64,000 bases of DNA from Vibrio hepatarius (GTDB lineage: Bacteria > Pseudomonadota > Gammaproteobacteria > Enterobacterales > Vibrionaceae): contig NZ_JAATOO010000003.1 of NCBI RefSeq assembly GCF_011806575.1, positions 1-64,000 on the forward strand, read 5' to 3'. Shown here piece after piece: positions 35,083-44,348 of this stretch. Each line of letters opens with the position of its first letter. The first letter of the stretch is position 1. Both the position numbers and the translations under genes were made by a program. Below the pieces are notes generated by a model. It was given only the letters and a program-made list of their open reading frames with translations. It was not told the origin of the DNA and did no database searches.

Positions 35083-37767
35083 ATGAATCAATTAGTCCAG
35101 TTACTAAAGCCTAAATCCGTCGCGGTTATCGGCGCATCATCAAAACCAATGCGAGCCGGTAATATCATTATGAAAAACTTACTGCACGGTGGATTTGAAG
35201 GTGTAATCATGCCCGTTACGCCCAATCATGAAGCAGTTTGTGGTGTACTCGCTTACCGCTCTGTTGCTGAGCTCCCTATCGTGCCTGATATTGCAATCAT
35301 TTGTACTCACGCTAGCCGCAACGTTCAGATTTTTCATGACTTAGCGGCGAAGAAAGTCAAAGCCGCGATTGTTCTGTCTGCAGATATGCATTTCGCCATG
35401 GATAGCGGCGAAAGTATCCAAGACCATTGCCTTAAAATCGCTAAAGCCGCCAATATGAGAGTGCTTGGGCCAAATAGTCTTGGCATTGTGCTGCCTTGGG
35501 AAAACTTTAATGCCTCCTTTTCTCCCGTGACCGCACAGAAAGGCAAAATCGCTTTTATTTCACAGTCCGCGGCGATGTGTACCACCATTCTTGACTGGGC
35601 CAATGATAAAGATATTGGTTTTTCAGCGTTTGTTTCACTCGGCAATGCACTTGATATCGATTTTGCAGATTTACTTGATTACTTGAGTACTGATAGCCAT
35701 ACCTCTTCCCCCCTGCTTTACGTCGATACGATTACTGATGCAAGACGGTTTATGTCTGCTGCTCGCGCCGCATCTCGCAACCGACGTATTCTCGTGTTGA
35801 AAGGTGGCCGTACCGCAGCAGGTCGCAAAGCCGCGAAAGCACACACTGGTGGCAGTGACACACTGGACATCATTTACGACTCTGCGATTCGCCGAACTGG
35901 TATGTTAAGGGTAAAGAACTCTCACGAACTGTTTGCCGCGGTAGAAACACTCACCCACTCAGTACCACTGCGCGGTGAAAGATTAGCGATCATTACCAAT
36001 GGCGGCGGCCCGGCGATCATGGCGGTGGATACTCTGCTAGAGCGCGGTGGCAAGCTCGCGACGCTTGCACCAGAAACGATTGACTCTTTGAGTGAAATAC
36101 TGCCGAAAAGTTGGAGTCACAGCAACCCGATAGACATCGTTGGTGACGCCGACCATACGCGTTACATCAAAGCCCTGAATGCAGTTATGGATGCAGATTG
36201 TGCTGACGCGATCCTTATCATGCATAGCCCGTCTGCCGTCGCCCATTCAGAGCAGACCGCGCAAGCGATTGTCGATGCGATTAAGTCACACCCTAGATAT
36301 AAACGCTTCAATATACTCACCAATTGGTCAGGTGAACAAACAGCCAAACCCGCACGACATATTCTTACTCAGGCAGGAATCCCAACCTATCGCACGCCAG
36401 AAAGTGCAGTTATCGCATTCATGCACTTGGTCGAGTATCGACGTAACCAAAAGCAGTTGATGGAAACACCAACAACCGCAGAACCAGTGCATATCGCTGA
36501 ATTGAACGAAGCGAAAAAATGGATAGATGAAAAGCTACTGGACAAAGATACAGTATCGCTAGATACGCACCAAATTGGTCCATTCTTGAAGAACTTTAGC
36601 TTTAACGTTCTGCCCACTTGGATTGCGTCTGACGTCAGTGAAGCGGTACATGTTGCAGAGCAAATTGGCTATCCCGTTGCAGTAAAGCTGCGTTCACCAG
36701 ACATTGCACACAAGTCTGATATTCAAGGTGTGATGCTGAATCTGCGTAATAGCGCAGAGGTGGCGAGTGCTGCCGAGTCTATTCTCGACCGAGCGAAGTT
36801 ATTCTATCCTTCAGCAAACATCCACGGTCTGCTGGTTCAGGGGATGGCAAAACTTGCCGGTGGAGAAGAGCTGCGCATAAAGGTCAAAACGGATGAAACA
36901 TTCGGTCCAGTCATCCTATTAGGACAAGGCGGCTCAGAGTGGGATGAATCGCTAGATGCAGCCTCAGCACTTCCACCACTCAATATGGCGCTTGCGCGCT
37001 ATTTGATCGTCCGGGCTTTCAAGAAAGGCAAGATTCGACTGCAAAAACTACCCGTCCCGATGAACATTGATAGCCTGTCTGAGCTATTGGTACGCATTTC
37101 GCAGATGATAGTCGACTGTCCTCAAGTCCATGAACTGGATATTCATCCACTATTGGCAAATGGCAATGAATTTACCATCTTAGATGCAGATTTAATCCTC
37201 AAGCGTTATGAAGGTGATGCGCAAGAACGTCTCGCTATTCGCCCATACCCAGTCGAATACGAGCAGACTTTTACGTTAAAGACCGGCGACCAAGCGTTGC
37301 TACGCCCTATTCTTCCTGAAGATGAACCGTTACATGCAGAGTTTATTCGTAACGTTACCAAAGAAGATCTGTACAAACGCTTCTTTACCGACGTGGGGGA
37401 GTTTAACCATGAAGCGCTGGCCAATTTAACGCAGATCGATTATGACCGAGAAATGGCCTTTGTCGCGGTAATGCAGTCGCAACGAGGTACCGAAATCATA
37501 GGTGTCTCGCGCGCACTCATTAATCCAGAAAATACCGATGCGGAATTTGCAATTCTTATCCGTTCAGATTTAAAAGGCTACGGACTTGGTAAGATTTTGA
37601 TGCAAAAGATCATCGACTACTGTCGTCAAAAAGGCACTAAGCAAATGTCAGGTATGACAATGCCGACGAACAGAGGCATGTTAACGCTGGCTCAAAAGAT
37701 GGGCTTTAAGTTAGACGTGCAGTTTGAAGATGGTGTTGCTGATATGGTACTACCTCTCAACGAGTAA
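35083..37767 (+). CDS. pat: Protein lysine acetyltransferase Pat/PatZ (acyl-CoA synthetase-like + GNAT)
   Basis: The 894-residue protein combines a CoA-binding Rossmann domain (about 1-130, KPKSVAVIGASSKPMRAGNIIM), a succinyl-CoA-ligase-like domain (about 145-460), an ATP-grasp domain (about 485-705) and a C-terminal GNAT acetyltransferase (about 725-894, RSDLKGYGLGKILMQKIIDYC). The architecture equals E. coli PatZ (YfiQ) and Salmonella Pat, where the NDP-forming part is catalytically dead and acetyl-CoA is used to acetylate Lys of acetyl-CoA synthetase and other enzymes. The SPOR gene is divergent. Confidence 0.92.
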   Translation: MNQLVQLLKPKSVAVIGASSKPMRAGNIIMKNLLHGGFEGVIMPVTPNHEAVCGVLAYRSVAELPIVPDIAIICTHASRNVQIFHDLAAKKVKAAIVLSADMHFAMDSGESIQDHCLKIAKAANMRVLGPNSLGIVLPWENFNASFSPVTAQKGKIAFISQSAAMCTTILDWANDKDIGFSAFVSLGNALDIDFADLLDYLSTDSHTSSPLLYVDTITDARRFMSAARAASRNRRILVLKGGRTAAGRKAAKAHTGGSDTLDIIYDSAIRRTGMLRVKNSHELFAAVETLTHSVPLRGERLAIITNGGGPAIMAVDTLLERGGKLATLAPETIDSLSEILPKSWSHSNPIDIVGDADHTRYIKALNAVMDADCADAILIMHSPSAVAHSEQTAQAIVDAIKSHPRYKRFNILTNWSGEQTAKPARHILTQAGIPTYRTPESAVIAFMHLVEYRRNQKQLMETPTTAEPVHIAELNEAKKWIDEKLLDKDTVSLDTHQIGPFLKNFSFNVLPTWIASDVSEAVHVAEQIGYPVAVKLRSPDIAHKSDIQGVMLNLRNSAEVASAAESILDRAKLFYPSANIHGLLVQGMAKLAGGEELRIKVKTDETFGPVILLGQGGSEWDESLDAASALPPLNMALARYLIVRAFKKGKIRLQKLPVPMNIDSLSELLVRISQMIVDCPQVHELDIHPLLANGNEFTILDADLILKRYEGDAQERLAIRPYPVEYEQTFTLKTGDQALLRPILPEDEPLHAEFIRNVTKEDLYKRFFTDVGEFNHEALANLTQIDYDREMAFVAVMQSQRGTEIIGVSRALINPENTDAEFAILIRSDLKGYGLGKILMQKIIDYCRQKGTKQMSGMTMPTNRGMLTLAQKMGFKLDVQFEDGVADMVLPLNE

Positions 37768-37782
37768 GCATAAACTGAACAC

Positions 37783-37809
37783 AAATGGGGAGCCCAACGC
37801 TCCCCATTT
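37783..37809. terminator. Convergent terminator between pat and hupR
   Basis: AAATGGGGAGC-CCAAC-GCTCCCCATTT with a T-run on the plus strand. Confidence 0.82.
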
Positions 37810-38706
37810 TTATATCACTGAACTGTTCTTGAAGTTCTTTTTAAGATACTGAATACACCACGATTTCGCTTCACCAATCTTATTACGTTTCCAGGCGAGT
37901 ATCACCTCTATCGGTTGCGCCTCTGATCCTGCGATTCGTTTGATTGTACCTTGTTCAATCAGTTTTTCTGCGCGCTCTCTTGGCAAGGTGCCGATTCCAA
38001 GCCCTTTTTCTAACGCGGCAACTTTGGCTGCGAAATTTGTCACAGTTAAACGTGGTTGCTTCTGTGTAATGTTCACGCTGATCGGCGGCTGCTCTCTAGC
38101 TGTATCTGCAATAGCGATAACTCGATATTTCGCTCTCGCGTCATCGTTAAATTCGCCAGAACGTTTATGAACGTAATGATCCGTTGCCGCGACCCAAACC
38201 ATTTCCATAGAACCAATCGTTTCAGCTTTTACGTCATGCGGCAAAATATCCATCTTAGGGCAAATCAATAAGTCAGAACGTCCATCGTTTAATGACTCCC
38301 AGCAGCCTGCCAAAATTTCTTCTTGGAGCTTGATGCGTGTTGAGCTCAGTTTACCTAGTTCGTCCACCAAATTAAAAAAGTTCTCAATTGGAATGATGCC
38401 GTCAAACGCAAGCGTGATATCCAGCTCCCAACCGTTTGCCAGCAAACTGGCATCATTAACTAGCTTCTGTGTGGCGGAAAGAATGGTTCTTCCTCTTTCA
38501 AGGATTAGCTTTCCAGCATCCGTAAAATTAGCCTTATGACCAGAACGGTCGAAGATCATGATATCGAGATCTTGTTCTAGCTTCTGAATTTGATAACTCA
38601 GCGACGAAGGTGCCCTGTCTAGCTCGTTGGCAGCAGACGCGAAGCTGCCTCTTCTATCGATAGCATCGAGAATGTGTAATGCTTCTAATGTAATGGGGCT
38701 TTGCAT
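37810..38706 (-). CDS. hupR: LysR family regulator, HupR-like
   Basis: A 298-residue regulator with an N-terminal winged helix (LEALHILDAIDRRGSFASAANELDRAPSSLSYQIQKLEQDL) and a C-terminal substrate-binding domain. It is divergent from the TonB-dependent haem receptor at 38951. In V. vulnificus the LysR protein HupR lies next to the haem receptor hupA and activates it with haem, so the same role is inferred here. The intergenic region carries a Fur box. The substrate domain offers no diagnostic residues. Confidence 0.78.
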   Translation of the reverse strand: MQSPITLEALHILDAIDRRGSFASAANELDRAPSSLSYQIQKLEQDLDIMIFDRSGHKANFTDAGKLILERGRTILSATQKLVNDASLLANGWELDITLAFDGIIPIENFFNLVDELGKLSSTRIKLQEEILAGCWESLNDGRSDLLICPKMDILPHDVKAETIGSMEMVWVAATDHYVHKRSGEFNDDARAKYRVIAIADTAREQPPISVNITQKQPRLTVTNFAAKVAALEKGLGIGTLPRERAEKLIEQGTIKRIAGSEAQPIEVILAWKRNKIGEAKSWCIQYLKKNFKNSSVI

Positions 38707-38867
38707 ATTTGCTCCTTATAGCCTCGACATCTATGTGACATTAATCACAAGAAAGAGAAATGCAGCAGTGCAATCAAGGCTACAAAACCATCATATATTT
38801 ATGAATACTAAGGAAATTTCATCCTATCCTATATTTCTTAATATGTAAAAACACAACATCAACTCAT

Positions 38868-38886
38868 GAGAATGATAGTAATTATC
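38868..38886. promoter_or_regulatory. Fur box upstream of the haem receptor
   Basis: GAGAATGATAGTAATTATC agrees with the 19-base Fur consensus at 16 positions. It lies 65-83 bases before the receptor ATG, so the receptor is expected to be iron-repressed. Confidence 0.85.
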
Positions 38887-38950
38887 GTTTAGATCCAATA
38901 GAATCTGGGGCAAATGACAAGTCACCCTTTGGATTTAAGGTAATTATAAG

Positions 38951-41137
38951 ATGTATAAACGCTCAATACTGTCCGCCTCAATCATTTTGGCTTTCGCACC
39001 CAACGCTCATGCTAAAGAGTATGCACTATTAGATGAAGTTGTGGTATCAGCTACACGTACTGAACAAAACAAGACTGATGTTTCAGCGTCGGTTGAATCA
39101 GTAACCTCGCAAGATATGGAAAAACGCCTTGCCAAAGGCTTGAAGGATGCCGTTCAATATACACCGGGTGTTCAAGCAACAAGCGCGGGACGCTTTGGCT
39201 TGTCCGGTTTCAACATTCGCGGCATGGATGGCGACCGTGTCCAAATTGTTGTCGATGGCGTAGCGCAGTCTACACCTTTTAATCCTGGCGGTGGCGGTAC
39301 ACAAGCCATTTATCCAAACATGGTTGAGATTGATACACTAAAAAGTATCGAAATCAATAAAGGTCCCTCCTCTACTCTTTATGGTTCAAATTCTCTAGGT
39401 GGAACTGTTGTCTTAACTACTAAAGATCCTGAAGATGTACTGAAAACTAATGGTGATGAACATCGTTTTGTTGTTAAAACTGGCTACACTTCTGAAGACG
39501 AGCAATTTAAGAACACCCTCACTTGGGCGATGCGCAAAGGCGACTTGGAAACGTTGCTTATCGGTACGTATGCCGACGGCAATGAAACCGAGACTTTTGG
39601 CGATGGCGACGATATTGAAGGTGACAATCGTGGACTAGAAAACCCAGCAGACAAGGACTTAAATAACGTACTCGCCAAAGCGTACTATCGAGTCAATGAC
39701 GCACATCGCATCGGCTTGCTATTCGAACGTTACAACTACAAATACGATGAGAATCGGTTGAGCGCGAACTATATGCTCAGTATGGGACCGGCAGGCAGTT
39801 TTACATACGATGATGCTCAAAGCCATGACGAATCGAACCGCACACGTTACGGCATCAATCACGAATATCAGGCCAACAATGCTATATTCGATAAGCTTTT
39901 TTGGCAATTAAACTATCAGACCAGCGAAACCGTTAACAATAACACTTCTTACGTTGAAATTGTCGACCCGTTTAATCGCTTTGGTGGCAATTATATCGGA
40001 GACCGCTCTCGTTTACGCCAAGCGAAAGACGATAATGTCCAGCTAGATGTTCAGTTTGATAAGCTGCTTGATATATTAGGCTCGTCCCATGAACTAACCT
40101 ATGGTGCGAACTACAAACATTCTGATTTTGAGCTGAATAACAAAGATATTTTCCACGATGACCCAAGCAAAAATAAGGCGGGCTCCACCACAATCCCTGA
40201 CGCAAAAGTTGTCCAATGGGGCGTGTATCTACAAGACAATGCATTCTTGCTGAATGAAACGTTAGTCATTAATGCGGGTATCCGCTATGACAAGTTCGAA
40301 GCCGATCCATCAACAGATGAAGGTTTTACGTCTGAACACGTGAAGAACAACAATGATGCATTCACTGGTAAATTGGGTGCGGTCTATCATTTCAACAAAA
40401 ACCTGAGTACTTTCGCGCAAGTAAGCCAAGGCTTTAAAGCGCCAACAGTTGAGCAGCTTTACTACGAATACGATACCGGAACTATTTTCGTACCGAACTC
40501 TGATTTAGAAGCGGAAAAGAGTACTTCTTATGAGATCGGTTTCCGTGGTCAAAATGAGCACGCCAAGTTTGAAGTAACGGGCTTTATCAACGATTACAAA
40601 GACTTCATCGATTCACAAGAGCTTGTCAGCAGCGATCCTAACAAAGATTCTGAAACACTAGTGAATAGAGACAAGGTTGAGATTCGCGGTGCTGAGTTCA
40701 GCTCCACTGTTTTACTTGATGGGGCTTTCGGCGCTCCAACAGGTACTTACACAAAACTGGCAGTGAGTTACGCAGAAGGTGAAGATAAGAAAACCGGTAA
40801 ATATTTAGATTCAGTTGCGCCGCTAACCACAGTACTAGGTTTCGGTTACGACAACCTAGAGTACAACTTTGGTGGTTTGGCTAATGTTACATTGGTGGAC
40901 AGCAAAGATAAGTGGTCAGACGACGATAATGTCTCAGCTAGCGGCTATGGCATCCTAGATTTAACTATGTATTACATGCCAGTAGAAGACTTAACCTTAC
41001 GTGCTGGTCTATTTAACGCGTTCGACAGAAAATATTGGACATATAATGATTTAAGAAGCAAAGACAGCGATGACAACCTTGATTTCCATAGCCAACCAGG
41101 CAGAAATTGGGCAGTTACTGCTAGTTACGAATTCTAA
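38951..41137 (+). CDS. hutA: TonB-dependent haem/haemoglobin receptor, HutA/HupA type
   Basis: A 728-residue outer-membrane receptor. The signal peptide ends at HAKEY; the TonB box region is DEVVVSATRTEQ; the plug domain (about 35-150) contains GFNIRGMDGDRVQIVVDGV; the rest is a 22-strand barrel ending in WAVTASYEF with a terminal Phe. The haem-receptor FRAP/NPNL box is present in variant form as FKAP and PNSDL. The His that is often found between these two in haem receptors is not seen. The Fur box upstream, the divergent LysR gene and V. cholerae gene order support HutA. Substrate could also be another haem protein. Confidence 0.87.
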   Translation: MYKRSILSASIILAFAPNAHAKEYALLDEVVVSATRTEQNKTDVSASVESVTSQDMEKRLAKGLKDAVQYTPGVQATSAGRFGLSGFNIRGMDGDRVQIVVDGVAQSTPFNPGGGGTQAIYPNMVEIDTLKSIEINKGPSSTLYGSNSLGGTVVLTTKDPEDVLKTNGDEHRFVVKTGYTSEDEQFKNTLTWAMRKGDLETLLIGTYADGNETETFGDGDDIEGDNRGLENPADKDLNNVLAKAYYRVNDAHRIGLLFERYNYKYDENRLSANYMLSMGPAGSFTYDDAQSHDESNRTRYGINHEYQANNAIFDKLFWQLNYQTSETVNNNTSYVEIVDPFNRFGGNYIGDRSRLRQAKDDNVQLDVQFDKLLDILGSSHELTYGANYKHSDFELNNKDIFHDDPSKNKAGSTTIPDAKVVQWGVYLQDNAFLLNETLVINAGIRYDKFEADPSTDEGFTSEHVKNNNDAFTGKLGAVYHFNKNLSTFAQVSQGFKAPTVEQLYYEYDTGTIFVPNSDLEAEKSTSYEIGFRGQNEHAKFEVTGFINDYKDFIDSQELVSSDPNKDSETLVNRDKVEIRGAEFSSTVLLDGAFGAPTGTYTKLAVSYAEGEDKKTGKYLDSVAPLTTVLGFGYDNLEYNFGGLANVTLVDSKDKWSDDDNVSASGYGILDLTMYYMPVEDLTLRAGLFNAFDRKYWTYNDLRSKDSDDNLDFHSQPGRNWAVTASYEF

Positions 41138-41150
41138 GTCTATTAATCGA

Positions 41151-41178
41151 GAAGCCAGCGTCTAGCCGGCTTCTATTT
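41151..41178 (+). terminator. Terminator of hutA
   Basis: GAAGCCAGC-GTCTA-GCCGGCTTC (one mismatch) followed by TATTTTATTT. Confidence 0.75.
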
Positions 41179-41202
41179 TATTTGTCCAATCTCACGCAAT
41201 AA

Positions 41203-41227
41203 AAAAGCTCCCATTCAAGGAGCTTTT
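41203..41227 (-). terminator. Terminator of the 25-residue membrane peptide gene
   Basis: AAAAGCTCC-CATTCAA-GGAGCTTTT; on the reverse strand it is followed by T6. It begins 46 bases after the peptide stop codon. Confidence 0.78.
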
Positions 41228-41272
41228 AAGTCATTCATCAAAAAGAAAAGAAAAATTGGTATGAATGAGCGA

Positions 41273-41350
41273 TTACTTAGCGCTTGCCATCTCTTTTTTA
41301 ACCATTACGGCTGCAGCAACGATGAAAGCTACAATTAGAGCTAATTCCAT
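41273..41350 (-). CDS. Putative 25-residue single-span membrane peptide
   Basis: The frame starts MELALIVAFIVAAAVMV and continues with a charged tail KKEMASAK. Residues 3-17 are uninterrupted hydrophobic residues, enough for one short membrane helix. A GAGGG ribosome site is 6 bases before the ATG and a good terminator lies 46 bases after the stop, so an independent transcription unit of about 200 bases is likely. It is convergent with hutA. I do not recognise a family. Such peptides often modify a membrane enzyme or transporter, but nothing here identifies the partner. Confidence 0.65.
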   Translation of the reverse strand: MELALIVAFIVAAAVMVKKEMASAK

Positions 41351-41551
41351 GACGACCCTCAGTAAATTGTTGGAAAAACCGAATTGAAACTGCGGATATT
41401 CTAACACCTTTACAAAACAATGATAGCCGTTAACGAGATTTTTACGATTTTTATCGACTCAGATCAAAATCGCAGCTGTCACGTTCATTTTACACAAACT
41501 TCTTTAACCAACTTAGCGATAAATATATTAATAAGTTATGCTGTTTCACTA

Positions 41552-41803
41552 TCACTTCATAGTGACTTTACCGCCAATGATTTTGTACGCTGGAGTACCA
41601 CGAACTAAGGTGTCTCGAGCAAATTCTTGCCCACAGCTAGGGCACCTACAGCTTTCCGTGGTGTAATCTTCAACAATCCGTTCTTTAAAACATTTTACTA
41701 AGGCGCCTTTACCGCCCTTTCTGTACTTGAACAGTTGGCTTTTGCATTTAGCACAATAAATATCTACGGTCTTTGTAGGCTGCTTTTTGTTAGGTTTCGC
41801 CAT
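41552..41803 (-). CDS. Small zinc-ribbon protein
   Basis: An 83-residue basic protein with two Cys pairs, IYCAKCKSQLFKY and CRCPSCGQEF, spaced as in a zinc ribbon, and Lys-rich ends. It probably binds one zinc ion and perhaps RNA or protein. It begins 13 bases after the stop of the SgrR-like gene and is likely co-transcribed with it. No named family recognised. Confidence 0.7.
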   Translation of the reverse strand: MAKPNKKQPTKTVDIYCAKCKSQLFKYRKGGKGALVKCFKERIVEDYTTESCRCPSCGQEFARDTLVRGTPAYKIIGGKVTMK

Positions 41804-41815
41804 GTTGTTACTTCC

Positions 41816-43513
41816 CTAACCTTCACTTTGGCTTGGCTTAACCCAAACCTGGCTGAAGTCAAACCAACCCAATGCATTACACTTGGCATTTTGCAACGAT
41901 CCACATTGATCTTTGCTCACACCTAGCCAGCAATGGAACATAGGGATAATTTGCATCTTTTCAACTAGCGATTTACCCAAATCTTTCGCCGGAAAGTTGG
42001 AATTTTCTTCTGATTGCCACTGCTCGACCACTTTTGTCCAAAATTCGAAGTCTTCGTTCTTACTCAACAAAGAAATATCGCTGTAATTCAATAGCCAACC
42101 CGCAAGAGCATCGTCTCGGTTGTTAGCGATCCCCATCGGTTTTACCCAGATATCGATATCTTCAATATTTGGCGCTTCTAAGTCGTATTTGATTAGCTCA
42201 ACCTCTAAATTGTCTTGCTTAAGCAACGTCTCGATGCACTTAACAAGCGTTGGAAACATTGGGTGTTGAGCGTGGTAAGCAACGGTCACTTTGCGGTAAG
42301 ACGGCGGTGAGGTGTAACTCCCTTGACGAGTATGGTGATACCAACCCGGCTTCAAGCCATGCGCAGGTAACACACCAAGTTCGACAATTTTGTCTTGCGG
42401 TAGTTGCTGATAGAGGTTTAACGCCCCCAAACGTTGACTAAAGTAACTCGCCCAATCGTTAGATTTCGCCAAGCCACTCTTGCGGTTTAGCAATAGATAC
42501 GTACAACCTGGGTCTAACTCGACATCGTCACTGAATGTGCCCGTCTTAGGCTTAATTGGATTCGAGATACTCGGAAACACCATGGATGAATGCACATCAT
42601 CTATCACCCACACTTCGACACAATCCAGTAATGGTCTAAAGCCAAAGTAGTTATCAAATGCTCTTAATATCAGGCGTTTATCGTCATTTTGTGTAACTTT
42701 GTAAGGCCCAGTGCCAATAGGAAACTGATCATAATCGTCTCCACGTGCATTTTCAGGAAGCAGCACTTTAGCGCAAGATTCAGAAAGCAGCAGCGGCAGA
42801 TGGAAATCCGAACGATCCAACAGAATATCAATTGTGTTGTGACCAGTGATTTGAATATCGTTGATGTGCGAAAACAACGGTTTCTGCTTGAGTTTAGACA
42901 AAGACGCAATCACGGTTTCTGGCGTGAGTAGATCGCCATTGTGGAATCGTACGGCTGGTCTTAGGTAGAAGCGCCAATGAGTAGCAGACAACCGATCCCA
43001 AGAATGCGCTAAATCGGGTTGGAGCTCCTCATTTTCATCCAAACGGGTTAAACCGCTGAATACTTGCCTAATGATGTGTTGCTCTGAACGTCGAACCAAT
43101 TTAGTCGGATTTAACATGGAAAGCGGTCGATAGTAAGGCAAGCGAATCACTTGCAAACCTTCTTGATGCTGTACACCAAGATAGCTTTCAACAACTTGCG
43201 CCAGCTTTGCTGTGTCCTTATCTAACACTTTTAGCGCTTGACCAAGCTTCCCTTCTTCAAGGTATCGCCTTGCCAATGTTTCACTGACATCAGCGCGACT
43301 ACGTTTAAAGATCAGCTCCGATAGTTTTCCTCGTCCTGGCGCGGGGTGCCATTCAATCCACCCTTCTTCTTCCATCTTGTTGAGTACGATGCGCGCATTA
43401 CGTCGGGTACAAAACAGAATCTCGGTGATTTCTTCTAGCTGTACACCGCAATCTTGCCCTTGATAATGCTCAAACAAGGTTTCAAATTGAACACGAAGAC
43501 GAGGACTACTCAT
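41816..43513 (-). CDS. SgrR-like regulator: winged helix + solute-binding domain
   Basis: A 565-residue protein without a signal peptide. The N-terminal SgrR_N-type DNA-binding region (about 1-115, LRVQFETLFEHYQGQDCGVQLEEITEILFCTRRNARIVLNKM in pieces) is followed by a family 5 extracellular solute-binding domain (about 155-500, HIIRQVFSGLTRLDENEELQPDLAHSW). This is the arrangement of E. coli SgrR, which senses sugar-phosphate stress, and of related YbaE-like proteins. No SgrS-like RNA was recognised next to it, so the ligand could be a peptide or sugar. Confidence 0.82.
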   Translation of the reverse strand: MSSPRLRVQFETLFEHYQGQDCGVQLEEITEILFCTRRNARIVLNKMEEEGWIEWHPAPGRGKLSELIFKRSRADVSETLARRYLEEGKLGQALKVLDKDTAKLAQVVESYLGVQHQEGLQVIRLPYYRPLSMLNPTKLVRRSEQHIIRQVFSGLTRLDENEELQPDLAHSWDRLSATHWRFYLRPAVRFHNGDLLTPETVIASLSKLKQKPLFSHINDIQITGHNTIDILLDRSDFHLPLLLSESCAKVLLPENARGDDYDQFPIGTGPYKVTQNDDKRLILRAFDNYFGFRPLLDCVEVWVIDDVHSSMVFPSISNPIKPKTGTFSDDVELDPGCTYLLLNRKSGLAKSNDWASYFSQRLGALNLYQQLPQDKIVELGVLPAHGLKPGWYHHTRQGSYTSPPSYRKVTVAYHAQHPMFPTLVKCIETLLKQDNLEVELIKYDLEAPNIEDIDIWVKPMGIANNRDDALAGWLLNYSDISLLSKNEDFEFWTKVVEQWQSEENSNFPAKDLGKSLVEKMQIIPMFHCWLGVSKDQCGSLQNAKCNALGWFDFSQVWVKPSQSEG

Positions 43514-43578
43514 AAAGGGGAAATCTCTTTAAATGGATATTTTGCTAAGTTTCCCTATTTAGAGCGGGGAATTCAAGG

Positions 43579-43812
43579 TTATTCCACTTTACAACCTATT
43601 TTCTGCGCAATTTCAGTTAATTGCTCAACATTGTCGAGTTTGATTGACCACTTAGTTTCGCTGCCGTTTGCCGCAATAACGTTTGCACCGCGACCAATCA
43701 GTTGTACTGCGTCAACCTGTGCTTGTAGCGTTACCATATGCTCACCCCTGAGTTTAATCACCACTTCATGGGGAGTGACAATGACTTTGCCAAACTTAAA
43801 CTCGACCACCAT
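43579..43812 (-). CDS. DUF3389-like small conserved protein
   Basis: A 77-residue protein (MVVEFKFGKVIVTPHEVVIKL). It looks like the DUF3389 family of Vibrio, recalled from memory. Its ATG overlaps the thioesterase stop as TAATG, showing translational coupling. Function unknown. Confidence 0.65.
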   Translation of the reverse strand: MVVEFKFGKVIVTPHEVVIKLRGEHMVTLQAQVDAVQLIGRGANVIAANGSETKWSIKLDNVEQLTEIAQKIGCKVE

Positions 43813-44264
43813 TATTGAGTCGCCTTAAGTGATTGCTTGGCGTTGCGCTTCTTTTGTACAGAGATGGTTAAACGGCTGGTACAAACCAAACGTTCACGCT
43901 CATCAGTAATATTGATCTGCCAAACTTGCGTCGACACACCAAGATGGATTGGTGTTGCACGGCCAATCACTTTGCCCTCGCGCATTGAGCGCACATGGTT
44001 GGCGTTGATATCTAAGCCGACGCAATATGAATCTTCGTCCACACAGAAATTGGCCGCAACTGAACCTAATGTTTCAGCCAGCACAACCGATGCGCCACCA
44101 TGAAGCATGCCCAGCGGTTGATGAGTAAAATGGCAAACTGGCATGGTTGCCTCAATGTAATTGTCACCAAAATCACTATAAATAATGTTTAAGTGTTCTA
44201 TCAGCGTATTTTCAGAAGTGGCATTTAAGCGTCCTAAGTCGATTGATCGTTTCCAAATAGTCAT
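43812..44264 (-). CDS. Hotdog-fold thioesterase (YdiI/EntH-like)
   Basis: A 150-residue PaaI-type thioesterase. The catalytic region HQPLGMLHGGASVVLAETLGS contains the conserved HGG motif and the Glu nucleophile or base, and VGLDINANHVRSMREGKVIGRA matches the second half of the fold. Such enzymes hydrolyse aromatic or fatty acyl-CoA; YdiI acts on 1,4-dihydroxy-2-naphthoyl-CoA in menaquinone synthesis. ATG at 44264 is preferred over 44291 because GAGAAT provides a ribosome site and the family starts here. Menaquinone role is inferred. Confidence 0.82.
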   Translation of the reverse strand: MTIWKRSIDLGRLNATSENTLIEHLNIIYSDFGDNYIEATMPVCHFTHQPLGMLHGGASVVLAETLGSVAANFCVDEDSYCVGLDINANHVRSMREGKVIGRATPIHLGVSTQVWQINITDERERLVCTSRLTISVQKKRNAKQSLKATQ

Positions 44265-44348
44265 CGTTATTCTCAATATGTTCGGGTACACCGCATTGTA
44301 ACCTAATGCTATGATGAGAAAAATATCGAGGATGAAACGGAGAATTCG

